A stretch of DNA of 64,000 bases, taken from the NCBI GenBank assembly GCA_963800865.1, contig CAWDCL010000002.1, forward strand, positions 372,001 through 436,000, written 5' to 3'. Below the pieces are notes generated by a model. The model was not told the DNA's origin and searched no databases. It saw nothing but the letters and a program-made list of their open reading frames with translations. This DNA comes from JALOKP01 sp963800865. Lineage in GTDB: Bacteria > Acidobacteriota > Polarisedimenticolia > J045. Made by a program: the position numbers and the translations under genes. Positions 25,796 through 35,100 of this stretch are shown piece by piece; positions within the stretch are counted from its first letter, which is position 1, and the number at the start of each line of letters is the position of its first letter.

Positions 25796-27772
25796 TTCGT
25801 GGCCCCCGCGGCCGGGGCGGTTCCCAGCACGCGTCAGCACCGCCCCCTGCCGCAGGTAGTCGTCGAGCTGCAGCGCGAAATCGCGGGCCGCCGGGTAGTC
25901 GGCGACCTCGAGCAACGGATTCGAGATCACGATCCGGCCGGTGAAGACGATCGTGCGATCCCCCTCGCCGCGCTCCCACGATCCGTCGAACCGCAAGCCC
26001 GGCCCGCCCAGCCGCGCCGGCGCCGGGGTGTGCGCGACCGCGAACCCGTCGGGGACGCGGAAGACCGACTGGACCCGCATCGCGCGGCCGTAGCGCCACG
26101 CCACCGGCTGCCGGCGTTTCTCGTCGGTCGGCATGACCAGCCGGTCGAGCAGGCCGTCGCCGGCCGGGACGAGCAGCTCGTCGCCGGCGCGCTTCGCGAA
26201 ATTGGGGTGCACGTAGCGGAAGCGCCCCTCGAGTGGCGAGGCGCCGCCGACCGGGTCGACTGTCAGCACGGCCCCGTCGACCACGCCGGCCAGCGGCCCG
26301 AGGAACGACTCCGTGCGCGCTTCGGCCGTCAGCTCGCGCCAGTGCTCTCGCCGCACGACTTCCGACTGGTGCGACCAGGTCACCCGCCCCTCGACATCGG
26401 CGCTGCCATCGGGATGCAGGTTGATCAGCTCGCGCCGCTGGACCGCATTCGACTCGGCGCTCGGTGAGTCGATCAGGATCAACGAGGCGTTCTCGGCGTC
26501 GTCGTCGAGCACGATCCCGCCGGTCCCGGTGCTGGCGTAGCGCCAGTCCGGGTAGCCGGGCCGGCAGTAGCGGCAGGCCGGGTCGACGAAGATCCGCCCC
26601 GAGGCGTCCTCGACACGCAGCACGATGCGGGCCCCGGACACGTACTGACCCGGTTCGGGGATCTCGGGGCTGAAGCGCTGGCGGCTGCGGTCGGTCAGGA
26701 GCACCGGAACGACGGTCAGCCCGGCGCCCTGCATCATCGCGTAGGCCAGCATCGTCCGCTCGAGCGAGTAGGCGCGCTTCGTCTCGAGCACCTCGTCGAC
26801 GTTGCTGGCGAGCGGGCTGTCGGACTTGGCCTCGATCTCGCGCGCGAGGAAATCGAGGATCCGGTCGAGGCGCTCGGAGACCGTCCCTCCCGCCAGCTCC
26901 TGCCCCTTGGCGGCCGCCTTGGCCCCGGTGGCGGTGTACCGCTTGATCACTTCGCGCCAGCCGAGCTTGATCCCGACCTGCGTGCCGACCAGCAGGTCCT
27001 TGAGCGAGCCGTAGCTCAACCGGAACAGGATCCGGAGCTGCGTGTCGTGCTCGGGCGGTGCGAGCGGCTCGTCGTCGAGCGCGGGGACGTTGCGGCAGCG
27101 CGCCTCCCAACGCGCGTAGACGCCGTCGGGGTGGCCTTCGTCGAGCGTGCACCAGGCCTCGAACGGGCGGCGCGTGAAGTGGAAGCGTGCGAGATCGGGG
27201 CCGCTGTACTCGAAGCGCTGCACGAAGAGCGCGCTGAGCACGGGGAGCTTCTCCTGCACCTCCCACCAGACGTGCGTGTAGTTCCCCTTGTAGCGGACTG
27301 TCGTGTTCCACTCGACGATGCAGCCGGGGCGGACCTTCGAGAACGCGAACTTGACGGCGCGCAGCTCCTCGCCGTCCCCCTTGACCAGCAGCTCGTCGTG
27401 GCGCAACGACTTCTCGAGCTTGGCGACGGTGCCGTCGGGGCAGATCGTCCGCCCCTCGAACACCTCCAGATAGGACTCCTTGGCGTCGTAGGAGAAGACC
27501 TGGTTGGCCTCGTCCAGGCCGCGGGCCGAGCGGATCAGCACGCGCCGGCCGTACTGGACGCGCGACTCGGTCGAGCGCGGAATCACGACCCAGTGCTCCC
27601 ACTTGAAGAGCACGATCGCGGGCGCGTCGGCGAACTCGGCGGGAATCTCCGGGACCTTGTACCCGACCTCGGCGCCGGCGGCCGCGCGGATCGACGTGGC
27701 CAGCATCGCGAGGAGCACGAGCGCTCCGCTCGCCGCGCCGCGGAAACCTGGCGAAGGAAACCCCGGGGCCAT
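25792..27772 (-). CDS. DUF3857 / degenerate transglutaminase-like secreted protein (one frameshift at the 3' end)
   Basis: A paralogue of the following gene, about 660 residues once the frame is restored. Signal peptide APGFPSPGFRGAASGALVLL onward, then DUF3857 (HWVVIPRSTESRVQYGRRVL; LRHDELLVKGDGEEL; SKVRPGCIVEWNTTV). In the transglutaminase-like part the expected Cys is replaced: ETKRAYSLERTMLAYAMM has Ser where Cys is usual, and the His region (SGARIVLRVEDASG) is also altered, so it is probably not catalytic. A one-base shift near 25830 removes the natural end (VLGTAPAAGATK then stop) and makes the two paralogues read as one 1416-codon frame. ATG 27772 is chosen because GGAGGG lies nine bases upstream; ATG 27781 overlaps that site. 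Confidence 0.8.
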
Positions 27773-27953
27773 GCGCCGCATCCCTCCCGCCTGCGGGGTC
27801 CATTCTACGATCCGCGGCCCGCGGCCGGAAGAGAGGAGACGTCGCTTTACTTGCTGCGCGGCTGCGGTACGATTCCCGCGGCCGAGGTTGCCGCAGGCGA
27901 GGCGGACAGCCCGGTGCAGGATTGCAAGGGCCCGGCAACGCGGAGGACGAAGC

Positions 27954-28796
27954 ATGGAGCGGGGAGCGGCAACGCGGGGCAAGGTCGCCAGGGCAGTTGC
28001 GGGCGCCGAGGCGATCGAGATCAAGGCGACGATTCCGGACCACCAGATCCAGGCGGCGCTGGCGCAGTTCGGCCTCAAGCGAAGCAACGACGAGGAACGC
28101 TACATCTACTTCTTCGACACGCCCCAGCTCGACCTGCTTCACGCCGGGATCATCGCCCGGGCTCGCCGCGTGGTCGGCGACGCGCACGACAGCACCGTGA
28201 AGTTCCGGCCGGTGATTCCGGCGGACGTCGACCGGAAGTGGCGCAAGTACCGGGACTTCAAGATCGAGGCGGATGCGAGCGAGAAGGGCGTGACCAAGTC
28301 CGCGTCGTTCTCGATGCCGGTGACCAGGGGACACATCAAGCGCGTCGCCGTCGGCAGGAAGCCGATCGCCGAGATCTTCACCCGCGAGCAGCAGGCGTTC
28401 CTGTCGGCCACGGCGGGCCACGCGATCGACTTCACGAGCCTCGCCGTGCTCGGGCCGCTGACGGCGCAGCGCTGGCAGTTCGAGGACCCGGGCTGCCCCT
28501 GGCCGATCACCGCCGAGCTGTGGAAGCGCGAGGACGGCGACCTGCTGCTGGAGGTTTCGATCAAGGCCCCGGTCAAGCAGGCCGCGGCCGCGACGGCCGG
28601 CTTCATGGCTTTTCTCGCCGAGATGGGCGCCGAGCGCGACCGGAACGAGCAGGCCAAGACGCGCTGGGCACTCGAGTACTACGCCGGCAAGCTCGCGCGC
28701 GAGGCCGCTGCCGGGAAGGCACCGGCCAAGGCGAAGCCGAAGACCAGCAAGCCCGCCCGGGCTCAGGGCGCGCGGCCGCCTTCTGCCAGGAGGTAG
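27954..28796 (+). CDS. CYTH-like domain protein
   Basis: A 280-residue protein. Residues about 18-235 carry a CYTH-type tunnel fold signature: AIEIKATI (an EXEXK-like strand with the first Glu replaced by Ala), DEERYIYFFDTPQLDLLHAGI, IARARRV, STVKFRPV, KYRDFKIEADAS, and ELWKREDGDLLLEVSIK near the end of the domain. CYTH proteins hydrolyse triphosphates or make cAMP with acidic and basic residues lining the tunnel. The altered first motif makes the activity uncertain. The C-terminal 40 residues are a Lys/Ala/Pro-rich tail. Its 3' end overlaps the convergent propeller gene by 34 bases. ATG 27954 has GGAGG-like sequence eight bases upstream. Confidence 0.72.
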   Translation: MERGAATRGKVARAVAGAEAIEIKATIPDHQIQAALAQFGLKRSNDEERYIYFFDTPQLDLLHAGIIARARRVVGDAHDSTVKFRPVIPADVDRKWRKYRDFKIEADASEKGVTKSASFSMPVTRGHIKRVAVGRKPIAEIFTREQQAFLSATAGHAIDFTSLAVLGPLTAQRWQFEDPGCPWPITAELWKREDGDLLLEVSIKAPVKQAAAATAGFMAFLAEMGAERDRNEQAKTRWALEYYAGKLAREAAAGKAPAKAKPKTSKPARAQGARPPSARR

Positions 28797-30688
28797 GCGA
28801 CGACGGTATTGCCCGTCCAGGTCGGGACGACGAGCAGCCGCCGGTCCGGCACGAACGCGAAGTTGCACGTCCCCTTGCCCGGCACGCTCGTGTCGAGCAG
28901 GCGGGTGACGGTCCCGTCCGGCGCGATCCGGAAGATCCGCCCCTCGACCTGTGAGACGAGCAGGTTTCCGGCGTCGTCGGAGGTCAGGCCGACCAGGATG
29001 CCGGGGCCGAAGCGGGCGAGCGTGCGCGCGTCGCGCGTCGCAAGGTCGATCGAGCGGACGGCGCCGTCGCCGTTCGTGCCCACGAAGAGGGTCCCGCCAC
29101 GGATGTGGAGCGCGTTGGGGCGGAGCAGGCCGGTCAGCCACTCCTCGGCGCGGCCGTCCGCGAGACGCCAGATCACCCCCTTGCGCGAGTCCGTGACGAA
29201 AAGAGCGCCGTCGGCGCTGCGGGCAGCCTTGTTGAGCATGACTGCCCCGGGGACGGGAATGCGTTCCCGGACCTTCACGGTCGCGACGTCGATCACGGCG
29301 ACTCCCGTCGGCTCGACCGCGAAGAGCGTGCCGCCGTCGAGCACGAGGCCCGTCGGATGGGTCAGGCCGTCGACCCAGCGCAGCGTCTCGATGCGCCCGT
29401 CGGGTCCGAGCCTGGTGAGGAACTGGCGGCCGGGCGACGGGTCGGGGTTCGCCGCGTCGTACGCCGACACGTAGAAGACGCTCCGCGCCGGGTCGAAGAC
29501 GGCCGACTCGGCGGAGGGGATCTCCGCCGGGGTCTCCCAGAGCTTCGTGACACCCGGCGCCGCGAACTCCGCGCCAGCGTCCTGGAACTCGAAGCCCCAG
29601 CCGCCGAACCCCTCGTAGAGGTAGATCGTCAGGTCGTTGTCGCCCTTCTCCAGCGGCAGGAAGAGATGATCGAAGAGCCCGATGAAGCCGGGAAAGGACG
29701 GGTCGCGCGAGAGGTAGGAGCTGTCGCCGGCGAAGACCGGCCGGCCGTTGAGGAACACGGTGATCGCGTCGCTGTACCCGAAGCGCAGCCGGCGGATTTC
29801 CTTCGCCGAGGCGGTGAGCCGGGTGCGGGCGACGACCGCGTCGACCCCCGGCCCGAGGCGGCCGTAGTGCCGCGAGACGTCGACGAGACCGCCGGGGAGC
29901 GCCGTCACGCGCTTCCAGGCCAGCGGCGGGAGCTGCTGCTCGCCGAGCGGCTTCGCGTCGTCGAGCTGGTCGCCGCGGAGGGGCTGCGAGAGCTCCCACT
30001 CGGCGATGAAGCCGGGAGCGGGCCAGGCGGCGGGCGGCGGCTCGAACCGCAGCGCGTCGTCGGCGCGGAAGCGGAAGTCCGAGAAGTACGCCGACCCGTC
30101 GGCGGGGCCCAGGAGCCCGAGCCCGCCCTTCGACATCCCGCGCTGAAGCTCGTGGATCTCGAGCGCCGGCCGCTCCGCGCCGTCGAGGAAGACGCGGGCC
30201 TGTGCGCCGGAGACCTCGACCCGCACGTGCAGCCAGCGGTCCGTCGGGAGGTCCGCGTAGGCCGTCTTCCCGTCGCCGCTGTAAAGCTGCCACGAGTCGA
30301 TGCCATTGAACGCCGCGACGTACTGCACGACGTCGGGGACGCGAGCGGCGTTCGCGTGATGTGGCCGCAGGTAGACCCGCTCGTGGTTGCCGCGCGACGC
30401 GATCCGGAACAGCACGCCGGGATAGGAGCGCTCGCCGTTCACGGCGACGTCGAACTCGATCACGCCGTTCTCGAATACGGCGTCGCCGAGCAGGGCCGAA
30501 CCGGCGAGCGCCCTGCGGCCGAGGTGCTCGACGACGCTCCCCTGCACGATCGTCCAGCGCGGGGAGTCGAACGGGATCGGCGACGCGCTCTCGCCGGCAG
30601 CGGCCCGTGGCGGCAGGAGCGCGAGGGCTGCGAGGATGACGACGATCGAGGCACGGACGGGACGGACGACTCGAGCGCTCATCGGCAC
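28763..30688 (-). CDS. Secreted LamG/DUF1080-like plus beta-propeller protein
   Basis: A 641-residue protein with a signal peptide (PVRASIVVILAALALLPPRA). Residues 35-210 are a concanavalin-like sandwich (FENGVIEFDVAVNGERSYPG; RWLHVRVEVSGAQARVFLDG; YFSDFRFR). Residues 215-390 are a second sandwich (ITVFLNGRPVFAGDSSYLSR). Residues about 395-640 are an SMP-30/NHL-type propeller (LTHPTGLVLDGGTLFAVEPT; LLRPNALHIRGGTLFVG; GRIFRIAPDGTVTRLLD). It is probably periplasmic or surface-bound and binds carbohydrate or lactone-type ligands; no catalytic residue can be assigned. The ATG at 30688 is close to a second ATG at 30682. The intergenic hairpin at 30770 lies just upstream. Confidence 0.78.
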   Translation of the reverse strand: MPMSARVVRPVRASIVVILAALALLPPRAAAGESASPIPFDSPRWTIVQGSVVEHLGRRALAGSALLGDAVFENGVIEFDVAVNGERSYPGVLFRIASRGNHERVYLRPHHANAARVPDVVQYVAAFNGIDSWQLYSGDGKTAYADLPTDRWLHVRVEVSGAQARVFLDGAERPALEIHELQRGMSKGGLGLLGPADGSAYFSDFRFRADDALRFEPPPAAWPAPGFIAEWELSQPLRGDQLDDAKPLGEQQLPPLAWKRVTALPGGLVDVSRHYGRLGPGVDAVVARTRLTASAKEIRRLRFGYSDAITVFLNGRPVFAGDSSYLSRDPSFPGFIGLFDHLFLPLEKGDNDLTIYLYEGFGGWGFEFQDAGAEFAAPGVTKLWETPAEIPSAESAVFDPARSVFYVSAYDAANPDPSPGRQFLTRLGPDGRIETLRWVDGLTHPTGLVLDGGTLFAVEPTGVAVIDVATVKVRERIPVPGAVMLNKAARSADGALFVTDSRKGVIWRLADGRAEEWLTGLLRPNALHIRGGTLFVGTNGDGAVRSIDLATRDARTLARFGPGILVGLTSDDAGNLLVSQVEGRIFRIAPDGTVTRLLDTSVPGKGTCNFAFVPDRRLLVVPTWTGNTVVAYLLAEGGRAP

Positions 30689-30769
30689 TCTCCACTGAAG
30701 GGAGCAAGTGTCAACCCGCGCGCGAGCCCGCGGCGTGCCGCTGGGATGCGGGATCGAACCGCTCGTGGC

Positions 30770-30808
30770 CTAGTGTCACGTAACCTGACTTCGGTTACGT
30801 GACACTAG
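30770..30808. repeat. Perfect 16-bp inverted repeat (stem-loop)
   Basis: CTAGTGTCACGTAACC at 30770-30785 is exactly mirrored at 30793-30808, with a 7-base loop TGACTTC. The right arm contains the TAG stop of the deaminase gene (30807-30805, minus strand). No T-tract follows on either strand, so it is not a classic intrinsic terminator. Its AT content is above the window average. Confidence 0.9.
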
Positions 30809-31278
30809 TAACTCCGGGGAGCCGGTCCTCTCGCCCACTCGGCGAAGAGCTCGACGCACGCGGCACGGTGGCAGTCCGGGACGATCGCGACCTCGCTCCC
30901 GCCGATGCTGCGAAGCGTCTCGTTCGATACGTCGAGCTCGTTGAAGCCCGCCTCGAGGGCATCCTCGATCCGCGCGCCGAAGACCAGGCGATGAACGCGT
31001 GCCCAGTGGATGGCACCGAAGCACATCGGGCAAGGCTCGCACGTCGAGTACAGGACGCATTCGGAGAGGTCGATCGTCGCCAGCGCGCGGCTCGCGGCGC
31101 GAATCGCGCGCACCTCGGCGTGGCTCGTCGGGTCGGTCTCGGCAATGACCGCGTTGTGCGCCTCGGCGAGGAGCTGTTCCCCGCGCGTTACGACGGCCCC
31201 GAAGGGAGACTGTCCGGCGGCGATTCCACGACGCGCAGCCTCGATCGCTCGCTGCATCCACCTCTCGTCGGAGTCCAT
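30805..31278 (-). CDS. Nucleoside/guanine deaminase family protein
   Basis: A 157-residue cytidine-deaminase-fold enzyme. The zinc site is complete: SHAEVRAI supplies the His and the catalytic Glu, and TCEPCPMC supplies the two Cys. AHNAVIAETDPT, IHWARVHRLVFGARIEDA and a GFNELD segment after the zinc site are closest to the guanine deaminase (GuaD) branch rather than TadA. It would deaminate a purine base or nucleoside. The start ATG at 31278 lies inside the tail of the upstream sigma-factor frame. Its stop codon is part of the inverted repeat downstream. Confidence 0.88.
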   Translation of the reverse strand: MDSDERWMQRAIEAARRGIAAGQSPFGAVVTRGEQLLAEAHNAVIAETDPTSHAEVRAIRAASRALATIDLSECVLYSTCEPCPMCFGAIHWARVHRLVFGARIEDALEAGFNELDVSNETLRSIGGSEVAIVPDCHRAACVELFAEWARGPAPRSY

Positions 31279-31886
31279 CGGCGGGTCCCCTTGCTGGGAC
31301 GAGATCGCGACGCCGGCCGTTCGTCCCGGAGACCCGGGCACTCGACGGCCAGCCCGAGCGTCCGAAGTTCCGCCCGCAGGTCGGCAAGACCGCGATAGAC
31401 CAGGTTCTCGGTTCGCTTCTCGCTCCAGCACAGCCGGCAAGCGGCTTCGTGAACGGTGCAGCCCTGCAGGTGGAGGATCACGGCCAGCCGCCGGGCGTTC
31501 GAGAGGTGCCGAAGGCACTCCGCGACCTCCCGTGCGATCTCCGCGGAGAGCGCACACTGCTCCGGTCCCGGCAGGGGCGAGGCCCGGCCTTCCACGAACG
31601 TCTCCGGGACCGTCGAGCGCTCGTGAGTCCGGCCAAGGCGGCGGATCTCGTCGACGGTAGCCCCGTAGGCGGCCTTCTCCACGTACATCGCCGAGAAGGT
31701 CCGCTCCCCCTCACACGCCCGCAGCCTACGCAGCAGCTGGGTCATGACGTTCTGGACGATGTCGTCGGCCTGTCCGCCAAGCCACGCCGGGCACGTCCTC
31801 CGCACCGCGCCCGCCACGCGCCGGCGCAGCGACTCGAACTCGTCGTCGAGCGGAACCTTGACGCGATGAGGTTGAGCTCCGTCCAT
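31188..31886 (-). CDS. ECF-type RNA polymerase sigma factor
   Basis: A 232-residue frame of which about 170 are sigma-like. Region 2: DEFESLRRRVAGAVRR, GGQADDIVQNVMTQLLRRL. Region 4: EVAECLRHLSNARRLAVILH, LQGCTVHEAACRLCWSEKRT, ENLVYRGLADLRAELR, a helix-turn-helix of the ECF kind. No anti-sigma gene is adjacent. The last 60 residues are low-complexity Arg/Ser/Pro and overlap the deaminase start by 91 bases, so the true end is probably nearer 31300 with an indel between. ATG 31886 is used because it begins the conserved part. It diverges from the FG-GAP gene, which it may control. Confidence 0.72.
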   Translation of the reverse strand: MDGAQPHRVKVPLDDEFESLRRRVAGAVRRTCPAWLGGQADDIVQNVMTQLLRRLRACEGERTFSAMYVEKAAYGATVDEIRRLGRTHERSTVPETFVEGRASPLPGPEQCALSAEIAREVAECLRHLSNARRLAVILHLQGCTVHEAACRLCWSEKRTENLVYRGLADLRAELRTLGLAVECPGLRDERPASRSRPSKGTRRWTPTRGGCSERSRLRVVESPPDSLPSGPS

Positions 31887-32102
31887 GACGTTCGGCCCTG
31901 GTGGTGCTTCAACCGCGGCAGACAGTCTACGGGAGTCGCGGCGGGAAAAGCGCGCGGCCGAGGGTGAAATCCTCGCGAGGTCGATCGGCCGGCGGTGCGT
32001 GCGAAAGCCCGTCGTCGCTGGCCTTTCACGCCAATCCGGATGAGGGAAAAGAGGCACGGTGAGCGATGAATCGATAAGAAGGGGTTTCCGGAGGGAGAAA
32101 AC

Positions 32103-35100
32103 ATGAAAGCGCTATCAGTTCGCCGATTCCGGGCGTTCGTGTCTGCAGTGTCCCCGGCGCGCAGCCTGGTCACGCTCATCCTGCCCTTTCTCGCCCTGGC
32201 CGGCATTGCTCGCGCCGAAGGACCGTCCCCGGACTGGCTCGCATCGTCCGAGCAGAGCCTCGCGGCCTCCGAGTACTTCGTCTCGTGGCAGGACACGACC
32301 GCGCTCGCCGATCTCCCCGGCGCGTGGCACGCGCCCAACCGCGCGCACGACTTCCGCATCTACTTTACGGGGCGCGGCGTGCGCGTGGTGCCGCGCACGG
32401 CCCCGGCCCCCGCGTGGGAGTGGGGGCTCGCCCTGATCGCCGCGGGCCGCGAAGATCGCCTCGCACCGGTTCCCGAGGCGCGGCTCGCGCCGCACGAGGG
32501 CCGGATCACCTACGACCGCGGCGAGCTCCAGGAGTGGTACGAGAACTCCCCGCGCGGATTGGAGCAGGGGCTCACCATTCCGGCGCCACCCGAGGATCTC
32601 GGCGATGCGGGCGGCGGCGGGCCGCTCGTGCTGCAGTTCGCGCTCACCGGGACGCTCTCGCCCCGGTTCAGCGAGGACGGCCAGGCGATCGACTTCGCGG
32701 CGGGAGACTGGGCGCCGGTCGTTCACCTCGCGCAGCTGAAGGTCGCCGACGCGAGGGACCGCGAGCTTCCGGCGCGATTCGCGGGATGGAGCGGGGACGG
32801 TGCGCGCGGGATCCGGATCCTGATCGACGACCGCGGCGCGAGCTACCCGCTCTACGTCGACCCGCTCGCGACCTCCCCGGCGTGGATCGGCGAGGCGAAC
32901 CAGGTCCAGGCCAACTTCGGCTACGCGGTGGCGACCGCGGGCGACGTCAACGGCGACGGGTACTCCGACGTCATCGTCGGCGCGCCCTACTACGACAACG
33001 GGCAGACGAACGAGGGGCGGGCCTTCGTGTTCCACGGCTCGGCGGCGGGGCTTGCGACGACCGCCGCCTGGTCCACCGAATCCAACCAGGCCGACGCGAA
33101 CCTCGGGTTCGCGGTGGCGACCGCCGGCGACATGGACGGCGACGGGTACTCCGACGTCATCGTCGGCGCCCCCAACTTCGACAACGGGCAGACGGACGAG
33201 GGCCGGGCCTGGGTCTACTGCGGAAGCTCGTCCGGGCTGAGCTCCACGGCGCGCTGGACCGGCGAGAGCAACCAGGCGTCGAGCTACTTCGGGCGGACCG
33301 TTGCGACGGCCGGAGACGTCCAGAACGACGGCTACTCCGACATCATCGTGGGCGCCAGCAACTACGACAACACGCTCGGTGACGAGGGGGCAGCCTTCGC
33401 CTACTACAGCGACGGGAGGTACTTCCCGACGAGCCCGAGCTGGACGGTGTACGGCGGGCAGGCCTCGGCGATCTTCGGCTTCTCGGTCGCCACGGCGGGG
33501 GACGTCAACGGCGACGGCTACTCCGACGTCGTGGTCGGCGCGCCGCTCTACGACAGCGGTGAGGCCGACGAAGGGGGCGTCTTCCTGTTCCGGAGCGACG
33601 GGGCCAAGCTGGAGCCCAAGGCGAGCTGGTCCGCGCACAGCAACCAGGTCGATGCCCACCTCGGCGAATCGGTCGCGACAGCCGGCGACGTCAACGGTGA
33701 CGGCTACGCGGACATCATCGCCGGCGCGATGTACTACGACAACGGCCAGTCGAACGAGGGCCGGGTGTTCGTCTACCACGGCAACGCGTCCGGCTCGCCG
33801 ACCGCGACGTGGACCTACGAGAACAACCAGGCCGGCTCCGAGCTGGGCCGCTCCGTCGGGACGGCCGGCGATGTGAACGGCGACGGCTACGCGGACGTCA
33901 TCGTCAGCGCCCTGTACTACGACAACGGGGAAACCGACGAGGGCCGGGCCTACGTGGTCCTCGGCTCGGCGGGGGGGCTGGCGGGCAACGCCAGCTGGAC
34001 GGCGGAGTCCAACCAGGCGTCCGCGCTCTTCGGGCGCACGGTCGCCACGGCCGGGGACGTGAACGGCGACGGCTACTCGGATGTCATCGTCGGGGCGCAG
34101 TACTACGACGACGGGCAGTTCGACGAGGGGGCGGCGTTCGTCTACCACGGCGGCTCGAACGGACTCTCGGGCTTCTACGCCACCGAGATCTTCGGGCCCC
34201 CCGGGGAACTGGGCTACACGGTGGCCTCGGCGGGGGACGTCAACGGCGACGGGTACGCCGACCTGCTCGCCGGCGGCCCGGGCGGCAACGGGGCGAAGGC
34301 GTACTACGGCTCGTCGTCCGGCGCCGACGATGTTGCCGACTGGAGCGTCACCGGCGTCGGCGGCGAGAGCGTCGCCTCGGCCGGGGATGTGAACGGCGAC
34401 GGGTTCAGCGACGTCCTCGTGGGCGACCCGTACTACGACAACGGCCAGATCGACGAGGGCCGCGTGCTGCTGTACTACGGTTCCGCGACCGGACTGGCCG
34501 GCAGTCCGGGCTGGACCCAGGAAAGCAACCAGGCCGACGCGCGGTACGGCTGGTCGGTCGCGGGGGCGGGGGACATCAACGGCGACGGCTACGCCGACAT
34601 CGTCGTGGGCGCTCCCTACTACCACTACTGGGACGTCGACCAGGGCTGTGTCTGGGTCTACCACGGGTCGGCAAGCGGACCGGTTGTGGATGGCCGCTGG
34701 CACTGCAGCGACTATCACGACGATCTGTACGGCACCTCCGTCGCCTCGGCCGGCGACGTCAACCGCGACGGCTACTCGGACATCGTGGTCGGCGTGCCGG
34801 GGAACGCCTACGGCGGGGTGCGGCTGCACTTCGGCTCGGCCTCGGGCGTGCGCAGCGGCATGGGCAGCGAGTCCCGCAGCGGCCTGGACTGCGCCAACGA
34901 GCTCAGCCGGTTCGGCGAGTCCGTGGCGTCGGCCGGCGACGTCAACGGCGACGGCTACTCGGACATCGTGGTCGGCGCGCCGATGTGCGAGGGTCCGGGC
35001 ACGGAGCAGGGGCGGGTGTTCGTCTACCACGGGAATTCGTCCGGCGTGAGCGAGAACCCGTCGTGGAGCTACACCTATCACCTGACCCAGTACCATCAGC

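Noticed and set aside
23837..28087. A single 1416-residue double-DUF3857 protein
   Set aside because: The alternate frame supplies a natural stop with ATGA overlap and a second signal peptide, so two genes and one indel explain it better.
30770..30808. Rho-independent terminator
   Set aside because: The stem is perfect but lacks the T-tract on either strand and overlaps the stop codon.
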